43,011 nt of DNA. It comes from Steroidobacteraceae bacterium. GTDB taxonomy: Bacteria; Pseudomonadota; Gammaproteobacteria; Steroidobacterales; Steroidobacteraceae. The stretch lies in NCBI GenBank assembly GCA_013044085.1, contig JABEVI010000034.1, forward strand, positions 1 through 43,011, given 5' to 3'. Below, in pieces: positions 20,868 through 29,099 of the stretch. The notes beneath the pieces were generated by a model that saw only the letters and a list, made by a program, of their open reading frames with translations, was not told the origin of the DNA and did no database searches. Position numbers and translations under genes: made by a program. Each line of letters begins with the position of its first letter. Within the stretch, counting starts at the first letter, position 1.

Positions 20868-21919
20868 CAGTCGGGCGACGTGTACCTGTCGGCGATGTCG
20901 CGGTGATACAGCAGGTACGCCTGGCGCACGACCACGGGAACACCGACCTTCAAGCCGGCGAGGATCAGCACCTCGCCGCCACGCGTGGGGCCCGGCGTGA
21001 CGGCTTGCGCGCGCAGCTTGCCGTTCACATCGGTGAGCACGAACCAACGGCCGGCCTGCAGCACGAGCGCCGCCGCTGGAACCGCGAGGGCGGCACGCGG
21101 CGCTCCGGCCAGGCGCACTTCACCGACGTCTCCGGCCTGCCAGGAGGGTGCGCCGAGCGGCGCGAAGTCGAGCACGCGCGCCCCATTCGCGGCGCGCGCC
21201 GGCAGGGCGCCTTGCAAGCGGACCGGGATCTGGCGTGTGCCGCCGCTCACCTCGAAGTGCGCGCTCTCTCCCAAGGCCGGCAGAGTGCCGCCACCGAACC
21301 ACTCGGCCCGCAGCCACAGCCGACCGTGCGGCAGCAGGCTGAGCACGGCGGCGCCCGCGGGCAAATCCGTTCCGGGCGCGGCCTCGATGCGGCCCACCAC
21401 CGCCGCGGCAGGGCTGCGCAGATGCGTCTCGGCGCGCAGTTGTGTGGCGGTCGCCTGAGCTTGCGCCCAATGGCTCTGTGCGGCCGCGAGCGCCGATTGC
21501 GCGGCCGCCAGCGTCCGGCGATTCGTGATCGCCGGATAGGTGCGCGCGACCGAAGTCTCGTTGCGGCGTGCCGCCGCGAGTTCAGCCTGCGCGGCGCGCA
21601 GGCCCGCGCGCGCCTCCGCCAGCGCCGCATCCAAGCGCGGACCGCCGAGAGTGACTATGGCTTGGCCGGCTCGAACCGCTTCTCCGGGCAGGACACGCAC
21701 CGCGATGATGCGCGCGGCGAGCGCCGTTCGCAGCACCAGCGGGGCGATCGGCTCGACTCGCGCCCAGGCGGTTTGTCGCGGCCGATAGTGGAGCTCGCGT
21801 GCCGGCAGCGTCACGGGCGCGGCCGACGCACTCAACGCGAGGAGCAGGGCGGCCAGTGCCGGGACGCCGGCATGCAAGGCTCGGACACGGTTTTCATGGG
21901 CGGTATGGCGCGGTTGCAT
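20867..21919 (-). CDS. RND periplasmic adaptor (HlyD/MFP family)
   Basis: Signal-like N-terminus, RIIAVRVLPGEAVRAGQAIVTLGGPRLDAALAEARAGLRAAQAELAAARR hairpin; directly abuts the RND gene. Start ATG 21919 (TTG 21931 also possible). Confidence 0.88.
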   Translation of the reverse strand: MQPRHTAHENRVRALHAGVPALAALLLALSASAAPVTLPARELHYRPRQTAWARVEPIAPLVLRTALAARIIAVRVLPGEAVRAGQAIVTLGGPRLDAALAEARAGLRAAQAELAAARRNETSVARTYPAITNRRTLAAAQSALAAAQSHWAQAQATATQLRAETHLRSPAAAVVGRIEAAPGTDLPAGAAVLSLLPHGRLWLRAEWFGGGTLPALGESAHFEVSGGTRQIPVRLQGALPARAANGARVLDFAPLGAPSWQAGDVGEVRLAGAPRAALAVPAAALVLQAGRWFVLTDVNGKLRAQAVTPGPTRGGEVLILAGLKVGVPVVVRQAYLLYHRDIADRYTSPD

Positions 21920-22021
21920 CGGTATCCGCAATGCTAACGCGGTGTCGATGACATCGATCGATCAGTCGAATGATAGAATCGTCATGTTAACGAGGCCGTC
22001 GCCGGCCGGGCTGAAGGGGTG

Positions 22022-22702
22022 ATGCGGATACTAGTTGCCGAGGATGAAGCCAAAGCCCGCCGCTACCTGTCCCAAGGCCTCGGCGAGCAGGGTTATTCGG
22101 TGACGCTCGCCGAGGACGGCAACCAGGCGCTGTCTTTCCTGCGCGAGCACCTCTTCGATGTCGTCATACTGGATGTCATGCTGCCGGGGCGAGACGGCTG
22201 GGAGGTGCTGCGGACGATGCGCACGGAGGGTGTCGACACGCCCGTGCTGTTCCTGACCGCGCGCGATCACGTCGAGGACCGCGTTCGCGGCTTCGATCTT
22301 GGCGGCAACGACTATCTGGTGAAGCCGTTTGCCTTTGCCGAACTGCTCGCGCGCCTGCGCAATCTCATGCGACGGACCGAATCGGCGGGCGAGCCGGCGA
22401 CCCTGCAGGTGGGCGACTTGATCATCGACTCACTGCGCCACCAGGTCTCGCGCCGTGGCCGGCTCCTGCAGTTGACGCCCAAGGAGTACGCCTTGTTGTT
22501 GATGCTCGCGCGCCATCGCGGCCGCGTGCTCTCGCGCACCTTGATCGCCGAAGGCGTCTGGGGCGTGTGCTTCGAGGCGCAGACCAATGTCGTCGACGTG
22601 GTCATCCGGCGCTTGCGCGGCAAGCTCGACCGGCCGTTCGGCGCGCCGATGCTGCGCACGGTGCGCGGCGCCGGCTACCTTCTTGACAGCGCCGATGATT
22701 GA
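22022..22702 (+). CDS. OmpR-family response regulator, CusR/CopR (heavy-metal) type
   Basis: MRILVAEDEAKARRYLSQGLGEQGYSV, VVILDVMLPGRDGWEVL, LVKPFAFAELLARLRNLMRR, TNVVDVVIRRLRGKLDRPF..LRTVRGAGYLL. Confidence 0.93.
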   Translation: MRILVAEDEAKARRYLSQGLGEQGYSVTLAEDGNQALSFLREHLFDVVILDVMLPGRDGWEVLRTMRTEGVDTPVLFLTARDHVEDRVRGFDLGGNDYLVKPFAFAELLARLRNLMRRTESAGEPATLQVGDLIIDSLRHQVSRRGRLLQLTPKEYALLLMLARHRGRVLSRTLIAEGVWGVCFEAQTNVVDVVIRRLRGKLDRPFGAPMLRTVRGAGYLLDSADD

Positions 22703-24113
22703 TCTGTCGTGGCACCGGCGCTCGATCGAGAGGCGTCTGACGCTGCTCTACACCCTGGTGGCGCTGGTCGCGGTCGCCTTGTTCGCGGGCATCAGCGACT
22801 GGCGGGTGGCGGCCAATTTCCGCTCCGAGCACCGCGACTTTCTACGGGCGAAAACCGCCGAATTGCAGCTCGATCTGGATGACGCGCACGGCAATCCTCA
22901 GGCGCTGGTCGCGGAAATCATCCGCGAAACCGCAGGCTCACGCCTGCGCGAGTACCTCGCGCGCGTACGCGTCGGCGGCCGTACCCTCGGCGAGACCCCC
23001 GGCATGCGGGCGCTTCTGCCGGTGGACGTGTTCCCCCCGCTTCCCGTCGGCTGGCCGTCGACGCGGCCGCGCCGCCATCGCCACGACGGCATGGAGTACG
23101 CGCTGACCACGGTGCGTCTGCGTGCGGTGGGGCGCGGCGCGGCGCCGGTGGTGCAAATGGCCCTCGACGTGACGCGCGATGCGGCCTTGCAAACCGACCT
23201 GCGCCAGGTGCTGGCGCTCGCTTTCGTGCTGCTCGTGCCCTTGCTCGTGCTGGTCGGACGCTGGATCGCCGGACAGGGGCTGGCGCCGCTCGCACGCATC
23301 AGCGCCGCGGCCCGCGCGATCACGCCGGCCGATCTGTCGACCCGGCTGCCGCTCACCCCGCCCTGGCCGGATGAACTGCAGGAACTGGTCAAGGTGTTCA
23401 ACGAGATGCTCGCGCGCATCGAGGAGGCTTTCGGCCGCTTGTCGCGCTTTTCGGCCGATCTCGCCCACGAGTTGCGCACCCCGCTCGGCAATTTGAGCGG
23501 CGCCCTCGAGGTCTGCCTGATGCGTCCGCGCGATGCCCAGAGCTATCGGGATGCGATCGAGTCGGGACTGGAGGAGTGCCGGCGGCTCAGTGGTCTGATC
23601 GAGAACCTGTTGTTCATGGCGCGTACCGAGCATGCCGACCAGGCCTTGCGGCCCGAGCGTTTCGTCGCCGAACAGATCTGCTCCTGGGTGGTGACGCACA
23701 TGGCCGCGGAGGCGGCGGCGCAGTCGATCCGCATCAGGATCATCGGCCAGGCCGAGGTGAGCGCCGATCCACTGTTGTTCCGCCAGGCGATCGCGAATCT
23801 TCTGAGCAATGCGATCCGCCATTCACCGCCGGGCGGCGAGGTGCGGATCGAGCTGCGCCCGGGCGCCGACGCGGTCGAGGTGCGCGTCGAGGACGATGGC
23901 GAGGGAATCGAAGCGCATCACCTTCCGCAGTTGTTCGACCGGTTCTACCAGGTCGATGCCGCACGGCGTCGCGGCGCCGGCCAGGGCACGGGGCTCGGTC
24001 TTTCGATCGTCAAGGCGATCGTCGACTTGCATCAGGGCACGGTTCGCGTCGCGAGCGTGCGCGGGGTGGGCACCTCGGTGAGCATGCGCTTCCCCGCTCC
24101 CGCGGGCGCCTAG
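22695..24113 (+). CDS. Sensor histidine kinase, CusS/heavy-metal type
   Basis: HAMP-like region, FSADLAHELRTPLGNLSGALEVCL, RQAIANLLSNAIRHSPPGGEV, VEDDGEGIEAHHLPQLFDRFYQVDAARRRGAGQGTGLGLSIVKAI; start overlaps the response-regulator stop. Confidence 0.93.
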   Translation: MIDLSWHRRSIERRLTLLYTLVALVAVALFAGISDWRVAANFRSEHRDFLRAKTAELQLDLDDAHGNPQALVAEIIRETAGSRLREYLARVRVGGRTLGETPGMRALLPVDVFPPLPVGWPSTRPRRHRHDGMEYALTTVRLRAVGRGAAPVVQMALDVTRDAALQTDLRQVLALAFVLLVPLLVLVGRWIAGQGLAPLARISAAARAITPADLSTRLPLTPPWPDELQELVKVFNEMLARIEEAFGRLSRFSADLAHELRTPLGNLSGALEVCLMRPRDAQSYRDAIESGLEECRRLSGLIENLLFMARTEHADQALRPERFVAEQICSWVVTHMAAEAAAQSIRIRIIGQAEVSADPLLFRQAIANLLSNAIRHSPPGGEVRIELRPGADAVEVRVEDDGEGIEAHHLPQLFDRFYQVDAARRRGAGQGTGLGLSIVKAIVDLHQGTVRVASVRGVGTSVSMRFPAPAGA

Positions 24114-25255
24114 GGTTTGCAAAACGGCAGCTGCGCCACCGTGGCCGACAAGGAGCGGCCGTCCGGAGCGCGGACACGCACGGCGGTGCCCGCGTCCCAG
24201 CAGCCGCGCGCGAGCATCGCGTAGCCGATGCCCTGGCCGAACAGCGGCGAAACGGCGCATGAGCTCAGTTCGCCCGCGGCTTCGACACCCCGAAAAACCG
24301 GCCACGCGGCATCGCACGCGGGCAGCTCGCGGGCGTCGATGAACAAGCCCATCATTCGCCGGCCGATGCCGTTGGCGCGGATCGCCTCCAAGGCCGTGCG
24401 GCCGATGAAATCGACCGGCTTGTCGAGGTCGATGTATTTGTCGAGTCCGAGCTCGAAGGGATTGTTGGCGTTCGTGAAGTCGTTGCCGTAGGAAAGCAGC
24501 CCGCCCTCGATCCGCTCCGTGTTGTGCGGCGCGCCCGGGCCGACGTCGAGCGGCCGGCCTTTGTCCATGCACTCGTCCCAGAGCGCCCCGCCCAGATCCC
24601 AGTCATCGACGTAGACTTCGAAGCCGCCTTGCTTGCTCCAGCCGGAGCGCGCGACCAGCAGCTCGTGTCCACGCCAGCCGATCCGCTTGAAGCGAAAGAA
24701 GCCGATCGAGCGGGTCTCGTTGCCGAACACGAGTTCGGCCAATTCCCCGGCCTTCGGTCCCTGAATCGCCATGGGCCAGACCGCGGGCTCGGAGCAACGC
24801 ACATCGAGATTCAAACCCACGGCGAGTCCTTTCGCCCAGAGCAGCACGTCGGAGTCGGCGATCGACAGCCAGAATCGGTCCGCGGCCAGCTTGAGCGCGA
24901 TCGGGTCGTTGATCATGCCGCCGGCCTCGTCGACCAGCGGCACATAACGGCACTGGCCTTCGCTCATGCGCGATAAATCGCGGCAGGTCATCAGCTGCAC
25001 GAGCTTCGCCGCATCCGGTCCCGCAAGTTCCACCTGACGCTCGCAGCCGACGTCCCAGATCTGCACGTGCGTCTTCAGGTGGTGGTAGTCCGCATCGTCG
25101 CCGCGGAACACCTCCGGCAGCAGCATGTGGTTGTAGACCGAAAACACCCGGCAGCCGAGGGCCTCGACCCGGGACGTATAGGGGGTTCGGCGCATGCGGC
25201 GGCCCGCCGCAAGGTAAGGCGCGGCCTTGGCGACGATGCTCGTCGTTGCATTCAT
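24110..25255 (-). CDS. Aminomethyltransferase/GcvT family protein, DmdA (DMSP demethylase)-like
   Basis: RRTPYTSRVEALGCRVFSVYNHMLLPEVFRGDDADYHHLKTHVQIWDVGCERQVELAGPDAAKLVQLMTCRDLS, ARSGWSKQGGFEVYV, LLSYGNDFTNANNPFELGLDKYIDLD: strong resemblance, from memory, to DmdA rather than GcvT of the glycine cleavage system. Confidence 0.85.
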   Translation of the reverse strand: MNATTSIVAKAAPYLAAGRRMRRTPYTSRVEALGCRVFSVYNHMLLPEVFRGDDADYHHLKTHVQIWDVGCERQVELAGPDAAKLVQLMTCRDLSRMSEGQCRYVPLVDEAGGMINDPIALKLAADRFWLSIADSDVLLWAKGLAVGLNLDVRCSEPAVWPMAIQGPKAGELAELVFGNETRSIGFFRFKRIGWRGHELLVARSGWSKQGGFEVYVDDWDLGGALWDECMDKGRPLDVGPGAPHNTERIEGGLLSYGNDFTNANNPFELGLDKYIDLDKPVDFIGRTALEAIRANGIGRRMMGLFIDARELPACDAAWPVFRGVEAAGELSSCAVSPLFGQGIGYAMLARGCWDAGTAVRVRAPDGRSLSATVAQLPFCKP

Positions 25256-25265
25256 GATCCTCTCC

Positions 25266-27089
25266 TCAGCCCAGCAACTCGGCCATCTTCGGGCGGCTCT
25301 CGACGTAGCGACGGTGCACGTCGGTGTAGGTGTCTACATAGAGCGCATCGACCGCCGGCGCCGGCATGAACTGCCGCGAGAATCCCGGTGCGACGGGGTC
25401 GAGGGCGAGCTCGGCGGCGCGAATCAGATGCGCGAGCAGACTGCGCGGGTCCTCGCTGCCGACCGCGACGCGGACCGTCGTCAATGAAATCCCGGCGTCC
25501 TGCAGCGCCTCCGCGGACAACTCCGAGTGGCTGGTGAGGGCAGGGCAGAGCACGACGGTGTTGGTCTGGCCGAGGCTCACTTGCAGCCCGAACACCGGTT
25601 CGAGCAGGTCGAAGAACGCCTTGAATGCGGCGCGCGGCAGCGGTTCCTGACCGGGCCGGGGTTCGAAGTCGATCGTGAACAGCGGTGCGGGCAGCCCCAG
25701 GAACATGTTCTCCTCGCGCAAGCGCGCGTTGGCGTGACCGGGGACAGCCGAGCAGTTCACGTTGATCCGTGGATGCGCGGCGAGCGCCCGGGCGAGCACC
25801 GAGGTGGTGATGCACTTGGCGAGCATGCGCAATTCGAGGGTGCGCATGCCGTTGATGACTTCGTAGGCCTTGTCGGCGTCGAGGAACGCGCCCTTGATGT
25901 AGTAGACGTTCCAGAACATCGTCGCGTCCCAGGGGACCGTCTCGGTGCGCCCGTTTGGCCGCCGCACGTCCGCGCTCGCGCCCTTCGGCAGAAACATGTC
26001 CTCGTTGCGGCCGATCGCGACGCCCGCCGTCGTCGCGCCGTAGCCGGCGAGATCCTTGGTGTAGGAATGAATCACGAAGTCGGGCCGCTCCATCGGGTCC
26101 TCTCGGCGCAACACCGGCTGTAGAAACGGTGTGCCGATGGTCGCGTCGCAGATGACGGTGTGGCCCGCCTCGTGCGCGACCCGGCAGATGCCGGCAACGT
26201 CGAGCACGTAGCCATGCGGGTTGCAGGGGCTTTCGATGTAGACGTAGACGCGTCGGCCGCCGGCCAGCCGCTCGGCGTACTGCAGGCGCACATCGGCCAG
26301 CGCCCGCTGGACGTCGGCGGCCTCGTAGCCGTCGAACCAGTGAATGCCGACGTCGAGATTGCTGTGCTTGCCGTACCAATCGTGCAGCAGTTGATAGACG
26401 CCGCCGTAGACGTTGCGGCTCGCGAGGACGACGTCCTGGTAGCCGACCAGATGGGCGAGCGTCGCATCGACCGCCGCCATGCCGGAGTTGAAGTTCCAGG
26501 CGAAATACTCGTGCGCCCGATGTCCCGCTTCGACATCGACGATGTGGTTGGCGAGGCTGACGGAGGTCGGATTCAGGAGCCGCGAGTAGATTTCGTGGAG
26601 CAACTCCTTGCCCTTGAACGCGTCCTCCGCCCACTCGACGCAGGCGTACAGATAGGTGGCCGTGCGGGTGATGACCGGTGTTGCCGAGAAGATCGCCGTC
26701 ACGTTGTCGAAGATCGGATACGGTCCACGCCCCGCGCCGATCCCGGCCGGTCCCGCCAGGGACTGGTAGGTCGCACGCATCGGCGACTGCAGGCTGTCGA
26801 GTATCTTCGCCATCTGGAAGCACGCGAAGCGCTTGGCGTTGAACCAGGCGATGCGGTCCTTGCGGTCGAGCCCGGCGAGTTCCCGGGTCGTCACCGCGAT
26901 CAGGTCCTGGACGGCGACGTTGCTGCCGTACAGATGCTCCGTGAGGCGCGCCAGCGCTAGGCCATAGGAGCCGGACGGCTCGATGCCGAAGTGGCGCAAC
27001 TGCTCGTCCACGAGTTCGCGCATCGAGTCGGCGGTGGTGGTGTTGCGCAGCGGGCTGAGCTGGCGGGCATGGAAGGTGTCGGTGCTCAT
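25266..27089 (-). CDS. Cys/Met-metabolism PLP-dependent enzyme (cystathionine gamma-synthase / methionine gamma-lyase superfamily), unusually long
   Basis: IYSRLLNPTSVSLANHIVDVEAG, WNFNSGMAAVDATLAHLVGYQDVVLASRNVYGG, YIESPCNPHGYVLDV, CDATIGTPFLQPV, PLP-lysine context HSYTKDLAGYGATTAGVAIG. Start ATG 27089 with a GGAG-type RBS. Confidence 0.88.
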   Translation of the reverse strand: MSTDTFHARQLSPLRNTTTADSMRELVDEQLRHFGIEPSGSYGLALARLTEHLYGSNVAVQDLIAVTTRELAGLDRKDRIAWFNAKRFACFQMAKILDSLQSPMRATYQSLAGPAGIGAGRGPYPIFDNVTAIFSATPVITRTATYLYACVEWAEDAFKGKELLHEIYSRLLNPTSVSLANHIVDVEAGHRAHEYFAWNFNSGMAAVDATLAHLVGYQDVVLASRNVYGGVYQLLHDWYGKHSNLDVGIHWFDGYEAADVQRALADVRLQYAERLAGGRRVYVYIESPCNPHGYVLDVAGICRVAHEAGHTVICDATIGTPFLQPVLRREDPMERPDFVIHSYTKDLAGYGATTAGVAIGRNEDMFLPKGASADVRRPNGRTETVPWDATMFWNVYYIKGAFLDADKAYEVINGMRTLELRMLAKCITTSVLARALAAHPRINVNCSAVPGHANARLREENMFLGLPAPLFTIDFEPRPGQEPLPRAAFKAFFDLLEPVFGLQVSLGQTNTVVLCPALTSHSELSAEALQDAGISLTTVRVAVGSEDPRSLLAHLIRAAELALDPVAPGFSRQFMPAPAVDALYVDTYTDVHRRYVESRPKMAELLG

Positions 27090-27135
27090 GCAGTTCTCCT
27101 GATCGGCGGGGTGCGGAAATTCTAACCGGATCGGC

Positions 27136-27181
27136 TTGGCAGGGGCTGCCAAACATGCCAAAGTAGGTTTTATATTTGGCA
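27136..27181. promoter_or_regulatory. Candidate Lrp-type operator in the divergent intergenic region
   Basis: Four half-sites: TTGGCA 27136-27141, TGCCAAA 27147-27153, TGCCAAA 27156-27162, TTTGGCA 27175-27181. Confidence 0.6.
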
Positions 27182-27196
27182 GAATCGATCAATAAA

Positions 27197-27667
27197 ATGT
27201 CGAAAATAGATCGCATCGATTCAAAAATCCTGCAGGAGATACAGGCCGACGGCCGCATTTCGATCCAGGACCTCGCCCGCAAAGTCGGCTTGTCCGCGTC
27301 ACCCTGCTTGCGGCGTTTGCGGATGCTCGAAGCCGCCGGCGTCATCCGCGGATACACCGCGATCGTCGACGAGGAACGCTTCGGACTTCCGGTGACCGCC
27401 TTCGTGCGCTTGCGGCTGGATCGTCACTCCGACGACCGGGTGGGGCGCTTCGAGCGTGCGATCCAGGAGATCGGGGATGTCCTCGAATGTCACGTGTTGG
27501 CGGGCGATTACGACTACATGCTGAGGGTGTTGGTCGCCGACCTCAAGAGCTACGAAACCTTCGTCCGCCGGCACATCCATACCATTCCTGGCATCGCCGC
27601 ACTCGAAACGAGCTTCGCCTACGGTACGGTCAAGAGAGCGGCCGTGTTCCCCCCGCGAGCCGGCTGA
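27197..27667 (+). CDS. Lrp/AsnC-family transcriptional regulator
   Basis: MSKIDRIDSKILQEIQADGRISIQDLARKVGLSASPCLRRLRMLEAAGVIRGYTAIVDEERFGLPVTAFVRL; ligand-domain HVLAGDYDYMLRVLVADLKSYETF. Confidence 0.95.
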   Translation: MSKIDRIDSKILQEIQADGRISIQDLARKVGLSASPCLRRLRMLEAAGVIRGYTAIVDEERFGLPVTAFVRLRLDRHSDDRVGRFERAIQEIGDVLECHVLAGDYDYMLRVLVADLKSYETFVRRHIHTIPGIAALETSFAYGTVKRAAVFPPRAG

Positions 27668-27704
27668 ACTCGCCGCGCCGGAGCGGTTCGTTTACCATCC
27701 GGGC

Positions 27705-28265
27705 ATGAGTGTTGCCAGTCCCGGCGAGCGTGCCGAACTCGATCGACTCCTGTTGCTGAGCGGTCGCGGTGACCAGAAGGCGTTCGCCGAACTCTACAAG
27801 CGATCCTCGGCGATGCTGTTCGGCGTGTGTCTGCGCATGCTGCGCGATCGGGGCGAGGCGGAGGAAGTCCTTCAGGAAACCTACACGAGCGTCTGGCGCT
27901 ACGCGGCGAGCTTCGACGCCGCCAAGGCCGGTGCGATCACCTGGTTGGTCACCTTGTCGCGCAACAAGGCGATCGACCGGTTGCGCCAGCGCCGCGTGCA
28001 GGCGCCCGCGGATCCCGGGGCGCTGGAGGAAGTCTTGGATGAGCGACCGACGCCGGCCGCCGACGCCCAGTCCAGCCAGGAATACGAGCGGCTGGCACGC
28101 TGCATGGACCAACTCGAGCCGCAACACCGTCGTGCCGTGCGTGAAGCTTTTTTCACCGGTGCTACGTATAACGAATTGGCGGTGCGTACCCACGTGCCGC
28201 TTGGGACCATGAAGAGCTGGATCCGCCGCAGTCTTATGCAGTTACGCACGTGCCTGGAATCATGA
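27705..28265 (+). CDS. ECF-type RNA polymerase sigma factor (SigK-like)
   Basis: FAELYKRSSAMLFGVCLRMLRDRGEAEEVLQETYTSVWRYAASFD; sigma-4 region YNELAVRTHVPLGTMKSWIRRSLMQLRTCL. Confidence 0.93.
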   Translation: MSVASPGERAELDRLLLLSGRGDQKAFAELYKRSSAMLFGVCLRMLRDRGEAEEVLQETYTSVWRYAASFDAAKAGAITWLVTLSRNKAIDRLRQRRVQAPADPGALEEVLDERPTPAADAQSSQEYERLARCMDQLEPQHRRAVREAFFTGATYNELAVRTHVPLGTMKSWIRRSLMQLRTCLES

Positions 28266-28987
28266 GTGCCTCCGGCGACAACGAGCAGCCGGAGCTGCGC
28301 TTTGCCGAGTACGTGCTCGGGGTGCTCGACGCCGATGAGCGCGCCGCCGTGGCTCATGAGGCCGAGACCCGCGCCGAGGCGGCCATCGCCTTGCAAGCGT
28401 GGCAGCGACGGCTGATGCCGCTTGCCGAGCCCATCGCCGCGCTGGCCCCGGCGCCCTATGTCTGGGCGCGGATTTGCGATGCGCTACAGATGAACGCGTC
28501 CGGCCGGATCGCGCCGCGAAGGAATCTGTGGAATGACCTGCGCCTGTGGCGCTCGCTCGGCGTCGGTGCGCTTGCCATGTCGCTGGTTTTGGCGTTCGTG
28601 CTGATGATGCCGCTTGCGGCGCGCCGGACCCGGCCGGGAAACCGCATCGAGTACATGGCGGCAACCCTGCAGCAGACGGACGGTGTGGCCGAATGGACGG
28701 CAACCATGGATTTGCGGCACGCCCGCATGGTGGTCGTACCGGCCACGCCGGCGCCGGCGCCATCGGGGCGCGCCGCGGAGCTGTGGTTGATCCCGGCCGG
28801 AGAGAAACCCGTCGCGGTCGGCATGATCGCACTCGACCGACCCACCACGATTGCGTTGAATTCGGCGCTGATGGCGCGGCTCGGCCCGACCGCGATGCTC
28901 GCCGTGTCCCTGGAGCCGGCGGGCGGTTCGCCGACGGGTGAGCCGAGCGGACCGGTGGTCGCGAAGGGAGCGATCGGCGCGGCTTAG
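28262..28987 (+). CDS. RskA-like anti-sigma factor
   Basis: FAEYVLGVLDADERAAV N-terminal motif, single TM (LGVGALAMSLVLAFVLMMPLA), C-terminal RskA motif GRAAELWLIPAGEKPVAVGMIALD; ATGA overlap with the sigma gene. Confidence 0.88.
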   Translation: MSASGDNEQPELRFAEYVLGVLDADERAAVAHEAETRAEAAIALQAWQRRLMPLAEPIAALAPAPYVWARICDALQMNASGRIAPRRNLWNDLRLWRSLGVGALAMSLVLAFVLMMPLAARRTRPGNRIEYMAATLQQTDGVAEWTATMDLRHARMVVVPATPAPAPSGRAAELWLIPAGEKPVAVGMIALDRPTTIALNSALMARLGPTAMLAVSLEPAGGSPTGEPSGPVVAKGAIGAA

Positions 28988-29053
28988 AAGAACCGCTGCG
29001 ACCGGCCTGTGGTCGCCGGCGCGTTATCTGTCCGGCGAATGCATCCGTTGCCG

Positions 29054-29083
29054 GCGTTTGCCCGTATCTTCGGGCGCAAACGC
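29054..29083 (+). promoter_or_regulatory. Strong hairpin in the desaturase 5' leader next to the RBS
   Basis: GCGTTTG-CCCG-[TATCTT]-CGGG-(CG)-CAAACGC: 11 paired bp with a 2-nt bulge; ends 2 nt before AGGGA (29086-29090) and 16 nt before ATG 29100. Confidence 0.55.
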
Positions 29084-29099
29084 TCAGGGACAGACTTGT

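Noticed and set aside
25252-27357. 701-aa minus-strand ORF in another frame over the PLP enzyme
   Set aside because: Longer than the true ORF but low-complexity; frame 25266-27089 carries the Cys/Met enzyme motifs and RBS.
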